Positions 60,280 through 64,000 of a stretch of DNA of 64,000 bases are shown piece after piece. Numbering within the stretch: the first letter of the stretch is position 1; the number at the start of each line of letters is the position of its first letter. The stretch is from assembly GCA_015654925.1 (NCBI GenBank), contig JAATFX010000146.1:1-64000 (forward strand). Reading direction: 5' to 3'. A model generated the notes under the pieces. The model was not told where the DNA came from. It worked only from the letters and a program-made list of their open reading frames with translations, and searched no databases. The stretch is from Enterobacterales bacterium. GTDB lineage: Bacteria; Pseudomonadota; Gammaproteobacteria; Enterobacterales; Enterobacteriaceae. Position numbers and translations under genes: made by a program.

Positions 60280-61047
60280 TTAGACCTCCAGCCTTAGCAG
60301 CCGCGACTGCTCGCTTACCGCACGTTCGGTCGGTATCCGCGGGCGGGACAGCGCGATGTCGATAATCCGGTGGATACGTCCGGGATGGGGCTTGAGCAAC
60401 ACCACCCGATCGGCCAGCACCACCGCTTCCTCGACGTCGTGGGTGACCATTACCACGGTAACGCCTTTCAATTGCTGGATGCGCAGCAGTTCGTCGTGCA
60501 TGACGCTGCGCGTTTGCGGGTCCAGCTTGGAAAATGGCTCGTCCATCAACAAAATTTCCGGCTCCACCACCAGGCTGCGCGCCAGCGCCACGCGGCTGCG
60601 CATGCCGCCGGAAAGCTGATGCGGCCAGGACTGCCTGAAATCATGCAGGCCCACCAGCCGCAGGGCGTCCTCCACCCGTTCCCGGCGCTCGGCAACGCTA
60701 AGCGGGCTGTTTTCCAGCCCGAAATTGACGTTTTGCTGCACGTTGCGCCAGGGCAGCAGGCGGTCTTCCTGAAACAGGTAGGCCACCTTTTCCCAATGGT
60801 CGAACTGACCGGAGGGCTGCCCCTGGATCACCACCTCGCCGCGGTCTGGAGCCAGCAGGCCGGAAAGTATATTCAACAGGGTGCTTTTGCCGCAGCCCGA
60901 GGCGCCCAGCAGGGCAAGGATTTCACCCGGGCGTACCGACAGCGAAATATTATCGAGCACCTGCAGCTGGCCGAAGCTTTTGCCGATCCCTTCGGCGCGG
61001 ATAATATCGCCGTCCGCCGGGTCAAAGTCCTGCGCCAGCACGCTCAT
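60280..61047 (-). CDS. ABC importer ATPase (SsuB/TauB-like)
   Basis: A 255-residue ATPase. Walker A is GASGCGKST, the Q-loop is in YLFQEDRLLPW, the signature is LSGGMRSR and Walker B ILLMDEPFSKLD, with the switch His in VTHDVEEAV. These motifs are those of the sulfonate/nitrate/taurine importer class. Its start overlaps the regulator stop by 4 nt. Confidence 0.93.
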   Translation of the reverse strand: MSVLAQDFDPADGDIIRAEGIGKSFGQLQVLDNISLSVRPGEILALLGASGCGKSTLLNILSGLLAPDRGEVVIQGQPSGQFDHWEKVAYLFQEDRLLPWRNVQQNVNFGLENSPLSVAERRERVEDALRLVGLHDFRQSWPHQLSGGMRSRVALARSLVVEPEILLMDEPFSKLDPQTRSVMHDELLRIQQLKGVTVVMVTHDVEEAVVLADRVVLLKPHPGRIHRIIDIALSRPRIPTERAVSEQSRLLRLEV

Positions 61048-61760
61048 AGGTATTTGCTCCGCTCAAGGATGGGCAATATGGCCCCCCCTTTGCTCAGGGT
61101 GGCGTACACTTTTTCCATGGTCATGACCTGGAAGGTTTCGATATGGCGGCGTGCGATAACCTCCACCCGCCGGGCATCGCCATCGATAAAGGCCTGGATC
61201 ATGGCGTTGTGATCGTGTTTGATCTCGGGTTTGATTTTTTGCACATTGAAGCCCAGCGCCACCAGCCGGGACATTTCGTCCATCAGGCTAGACAGGGTGC
61301 GGATCAGATGGTTATTGCCGGATGCGCGGGCAATGGCCAGATGAAAGCGCTTATTGGCATTCATAAACACATCGATCTGTTCGGGCAGCGGCGCGTGCAA
61401 TTCCACCCGGCAGGCCGCTTCCAGTTCGCGCAGCTCCTGGATATCCACCTTGCCCACCGCCAGGCGGGCGGCGAAAGGCTCCAACTGGATGCGCAGGGAA
61501 AAAATCTCTTCCACGTCTTGCACGGTAATCGGCGCGATGCGGTAGCCTTTGCGGGGGCGGGATTCCACCAGATGTTCATGGCACAGCCGGGCCAGCGCCA
61601 CCCGGCAACTGCTTTTGCCCAGCGCGTAGTTTTCCATCAGCTCGGCTTCGGTGATCATGGCGCCGGGCAGCAGGCGGCAGCATAGGATGTCATGGCGGAT
61701 GCGCAGATAAGCCACATCACCCAAGGGCAAGTCGGTCGTTGCTTCAGTCGATATAGCCAT
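61044..61760 (-). CDS. FadR-subfamily GntR regulator of the catabolic operon
   Basis: A 238-residue repressor-type regulator. The winged helix covers about residues 10-80 (GAMITEAELMENYALGKSSCRVALARLCHEHLVE) and the FCD ligand domain follows, with Asp/His metal positions such as VFMNANKRFHLAIARAS. FCD regulators bind organic acids. It is the first gene of the nine-gene operon it presumably controls, with a TTGACT-N17-TTATTT promoter in front. Confidence 0.9.
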   Translation of the reverse strand: MAISTEATTDLPLGDVAYLRIRHDILCCRLLPGAMITEAELMENYALGKSSCRVALARLCHEHLVESRPRKGYRIAPITVQDVEEIFSLRIQLEPFAARLAVGKVDIQELRELEAACRVELHAPLPEQIDVFMNANKRFHLAIARASGNNHLIRTLSSLMDEMSRLVALGFNVQKIKPEIKHDHNAMIQAFIDGDARRVEVIARRHIETFQVMTMEKVYATLSKGGAILPILERSKYL

Positions 61761-61853
61761 CTGACCCTCTTTTGTTTTGACGGTGGGCGGCTCACAGCGT
61801 GGTACTGAAGCGCTTAACGGATTTCAGTGTAGAGTCGTGGAGATTTGTTAGGC

Positions 61854-61882
61854 AAATAAGAAATTGTTATACATATAGTCAA
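61854..61882 (-). promoter_or_regulatory. Promoter of the nine-gene operon with candidate GntR site
   Basis: On the reverse strand: -35 TTGACT (61877-61882), 17 nt, -10 TTATTT (61854-61859), about 95 nt before the regulator start. The spacer contains TGTATAACA (61865-61873), which resembles the T-x-GTATAC-type sites of FCD-GntR proteins with one inserted base. Confidence 0.45.
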
Positions 61883-61886
61883 AAAT

Positions 61887-61902
61887 CAGCTTAGCTAAGC
61901 TG
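61887..61902 (-). terminator. Palindrome with T-tail, likely terminator of the dehydratase transcript
   Basis: CAGCTTAGCTAAGCTG is a perfect 16-bp palindrome. On the reverse strand it is followed by ATTTTT, and it lies 104 nt after the dehydratase stop. It can form a 6-bp stem with AGCT loop; a weak intrinsic terminator or a regulator site are both possible. Confidence 0.4.
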
Positions 61903-62005
61903 CTCACTGGGGCAGCTCACTGAGGGCGGTTCACGGAAGGCCGCTTGCAGAGGGAGGCGTCGGGGATGGGGAATACGCCCGCGCCAGGCGGCGGGCGTCG
62001 GTAGG

Positions 62006-63178
62006 TCAGGCGCGTTGGCCGGCTTCGGCGCTTTGCGCGGTCCAGGCGGCCACCTGGCCGCTCAGCGTGAGTCCCAATCCCGGCAGGGTGGGCACCAGCA
62101 TACGGCCGTCCTTGATGGCCAGGCGTTCATTAAACAACGGTTCCAGCCATTCAAAATGTTCTACCCAGGGTTCGGTGGGATAGGCGGCGGCCAGATGCAC
62201 ATGCAGCTCCATGGCGAAATGCGGGGCAATCATCAGACCGGCATGTTCCGCCAGCGCGGCTACTTTCAGGTAAGGGGTAATGCCGCCTACCCGCGGCGCG
62301 TCGGGCATCAGATAATCCGCCGAGCGGTTTTTGATAAACTCCCAATGCTCGGCCACGCTGGTCAGCATTTCGCCGGTGGCGATAGGCGTATCGAATTGCT
62401 GCGCCAGGGCGGCGTGGCCTTCGGCATCATAACAATCCAGCGGTTCCTCGATCCACACCAGGTTCAGCGCTTCAAAATGACGGCACATGCGTTGGGCGGT
62501 GGGGCGATCCCACTGCTGGTTGGCGTCCACCATCAGCGGGAACGCATCGCCAAGGTGCTTGCGGATGGCGCCGACCCGGTGAAGATCCAGCGCAAAATCA
62601 GGCTGGCCGACTTTGAGCTTGATGCCGCCGATGCCCTTTTCGCGCGAAATATCGGTGTTTTTCATCAACTGATCGAGCGGCGTATGTAAAAAACCGCCGG
62701 AGGTGTTATAGCAGCGCACGGAATCGCGCTGCGCGCCCAGCAGACGCGCCAGCGACAAATTGGCGCGCTTGGCTTTCAGGTCCCATAGCGCCACGTCGAA
62801 CGCGCCGATAGCCTGGGCGGCCAGCCCGCTGCGGCCGACGGAGGCGCCGGCCCAGCACAGTTTGTCCCACAGCTTGGCGATATCGCTGGGGTTCTCGCCG
62901 ATCAGCACCGGCGCGATCTCTTTGGCGTGGGCGAATTGCCCTGGCCCGCCGGCCCGTTTCGAATAGCTGAAGCCCAGCCCGCGGTGGCCGTCGCGAGTTT
63001 CGATTTCAGCAAACAAAATCGCGATTTCGGTCATGGGCTTTTGCCGGCCGGTAAGCACTTTGGCATCGCTGATGGGATTGGCCAGGGGCAAGAAAACCGA
63101 TGAAACGCGTACCCAACTGATGCGGTCGTTATCGGCGCTATTGGCTGCGGCGGCGGTGGTGGTGGATAGGGTAGACAT
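62006..63178 (-). CDS. Galactarate/L-talarate dehydratase (mandelate racemase/enolase superfamily)
   Basis: A 390-residue dehydratase. VSSVFLPLANPISDAKVLTGRQKPMTE, GFSYSKRAGGPGQFAHAKEI, the base motif GGIKLKVGQ (K-x-K), the metal ligands in VDANQQW and WIEEPLD, and the His in LMIAPHFAMELHVHLAAAYP match what I know of the Salmonella galactarate/talarate enzyme almost block by block. It dehydrates hexarates to keto-deoxy acids. It lies behind a gene for an MFS acid-sugar transporter on the same strand. Confidence 0.9.
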   Translation of the reverse strand: MSTLSTTTAAAANSADNDRISWVRVSSVFLPLANPISDAKVLTGRQKPMTEIAILFAEIETRDGHRGLGFSYSKRAGGPGQFAHAKEIAPVLIGENPSDIAKLWDKLCWAGASVGRSGLAAQAIGAFDVALWDLKAKRANLSLARLLGAQRDSVRCYNTSGGFLHTPLDQLMKNTDISREKGIGGIKLKVGQPDFALDLHRVGAIRKHLGDAFPLMVDANQQWDRPTAQRMCRHFEALNLVWIEEPLDCYDAEGHAALAQQFDTPIATGEMLTSVAEHWEFIKNRSADYLMPDAPRVGGITPYLKVAALAEHAGLMIAPHFAMELHVHLAAAYPTEPWVEHFEWLEPLFNERLAIKDGRMLVPTLPGLGLTLSGQVAAWTAQSAEAGQRA

Positions 63179-63223
63179 AATGACTTCTCCTGCTGCTAAC
63201 GAATGAAAGTGGACAGCGCGCGT

Positions 63224-64000
63224 TTATTTCGGCTGGGTTATGGCCGGGCGGGCGTTGACCGCTGGCGGTTGTGGCGCGTCGGATTCCAGCCGCTCCAGCC
63301 GGCCGACGATAAATAAATAGGCGATGGCGCCGAGCAGGCCCATGGCGGCGACATAAATCAGCGCCCAGTCGAAAGAGCCGAATTTATTGATCATCAGGCC
63401 AATGGCGAGCGGGGTGACGATGCTGGCAAGATTGCCGCATAAATTAAACATGCCGCCGCTGATGCCGATGGCATGCTTGGGCGAAACGTCGCCCACGATG
63501 CACCAGCCCAGATTGCCCACGCCTTTGGCGAAAAAGGCCAGCGACATCACCGCGATGATCACCGTAACGGACTGAACGTAATTGGCGGTAACAATGCTGC
63601 TGGATAACAGCAGGCCGCAGATTATGGGGGTTTTGCGCGCGGCGGTCAGGCTGTAGCCCCGGCGCAGCATCCAGTCGGACCAGGCGCCGCCCACCACTCC
63701 TCCCAGGCAGCCGGCTACCGCCGGCACCGCCGCCACCAGGCCCACCTTGAGAATGGTCATGCCTTTGGCTTCGATCAGATAAGTGGGGAACCAGGTCAGG
63801 AAAAACCAGGTAATGGACGTCAGGCAAAATTGTCCCAGATAGATACCCAGCATCATGCGGTTGGCGCCGATGGCCTTGATTTGCCGCCAGCTAAACGGCG
63901 TGGGCGTATCGCCGAAAGATGTCAAACCGCCGCCGGCTTCGATATATTCCAGCTCGGCTTGGTTAACCCGCTTGTGGCGGCGCGGCTCCTGCACCACGAA
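63224..64000 (-). CDS. MFS anion/sugar-acid transporter (C-terminal part, cut by window edge)
   Basis: The C-terminal 258 residues of an anion:cation symporter family transporter. The central loop VQEPRRHKRVNQAELEYIEAGG is typical of the GudP/GarP hexarate group, followed by six hydrophobic segments. The 5' end lies beyond base 64000. It is 45 nt upstream of the galactarate/talarate dehydratase, so import and first breakdown step are probably co-expressed. Confidence 0.85.
   Translation of the reverse strand, partial: FVVQEPRRHKRVNQAELEYIEAGGGLTSFGDTPTPFSWRQIKAIGANRMMLGIYLGQFCLTSITWFFLTWFPTYLIEAKGMTILKVGLVAAVPAVAGCLGGVVGGAWSDWMLRRGYSLTAARKTPIICGLLLSSSIVTANYVQSVTVIIAVMSLAFFAKGVGNLGWCIVGDVSPKHAIGISGGMFNLCGNLASIVTPLAIGLMINKFGSFDWALIYVAAMGLLGAIAYLFIVGRLERLESDAPQPPAVNARPAITQPK

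Noticed and set aside
1..64000. CRISPR arrays, tRNA or rRNA genes, insertion sequences and integrase genes
   Set aside because: None was recognised by eye. No regularly spaced repeats beyond those listed, and no transposase or integrase motifs.

Overview
The window looks like chromosomal DNA of a free-living or plant- or insect-associated enterobacterium, GC-rich with dense coding. The products closest to Escherichia/Salmonella/Klebsiella proteins (DcuB, Pta, MaeB, CitS and CitCDEFXG, AscG, DppA, galactarate/L-talarate dehydratase, MarT/FidL) and the GC-rich codon use suggest the Pectobacteriaceae / Sodalis-like part of Enterobacterales. That placement is an inference. Genes are almost all intact: only one clear pseudogene was found, and no IS element, tRNA, rRNA or CRISPR array.

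Layout. 1-5.7 kb: the start of dcuB, an ABC exporter, and a MarR-HlyD-MFS drug-efflux operon. 5.6-8.2 kb: a large orphan protein ending in an atypical protein-kinase fold, effector-like. 8.4-11.7 kb: an electrophile-detoxification block (AcuR-like repressor with its operator, acrylyl-CoA reductase AcuI, glutathione-independent formaldehyde dehydrogenase). 11.7-16.3 kb: a CusSR/HprSR-type two-component system divergent from a DUF5666 protein, a b-type cytochrome and a YedY/MsrP-like molybdoenzyme, with a perfect CusR-type box between them. 16.3-19.2 kb: a diguanylate cyclase and a MarT/FidL pair. 19.6-21.4 kb: a decayed HxlR regulator and a FabF paralogue. 21.4-25.1 kb: a FecCD-type ABC importer preceded by a near-perfect ModE operator, plus a ModA-like protein, which together read as a molybdate uptake locus.

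25.2-39.2 kb is a carbon block: maeB with a CRP-like site, the CitAB sensor/regulator, and a divergent citrate-fermentation operon citS-FAH-citC-citD-citE-citF-citX-citG followed by two small hydrolases. No biotin-dependent oxaloacetate decarboxylase is present; a FAH-family protein lies between the transporter and the lyase genes. 39.3-40.9 kb: PPK2 and a BtuE-type peroxidase. 41-45.8 kb: an AscG-like repressor and a lactose/cellobiose-family PTS with a 6-phospho-beta-glucosidase, behind a promoter carrying a 29-bp perfect palindrome and a CRP-like site. 46-48.5 kb: pta without ackA next to it, and a DUF3309 miniprotein. 48.6-52.9 kb: two orphan peptide-binding proteins flanking a variant SodC.

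53-61.8 kb is a tightly packed nine-gene leftward operon: FadR/GntR regulator, SsuABC-like importer, zinc-less alcohol dehydrogenase, PaaI thioesterase, VOC protein, acyl-CoA ligase and cytoplasmic gamma-glutamyltransferase. It is the best candidate for an uncharacterised catabolic pathway. The window ends in galactarate/L-talarate dehydratase and the 3' part of its MFS transporter.
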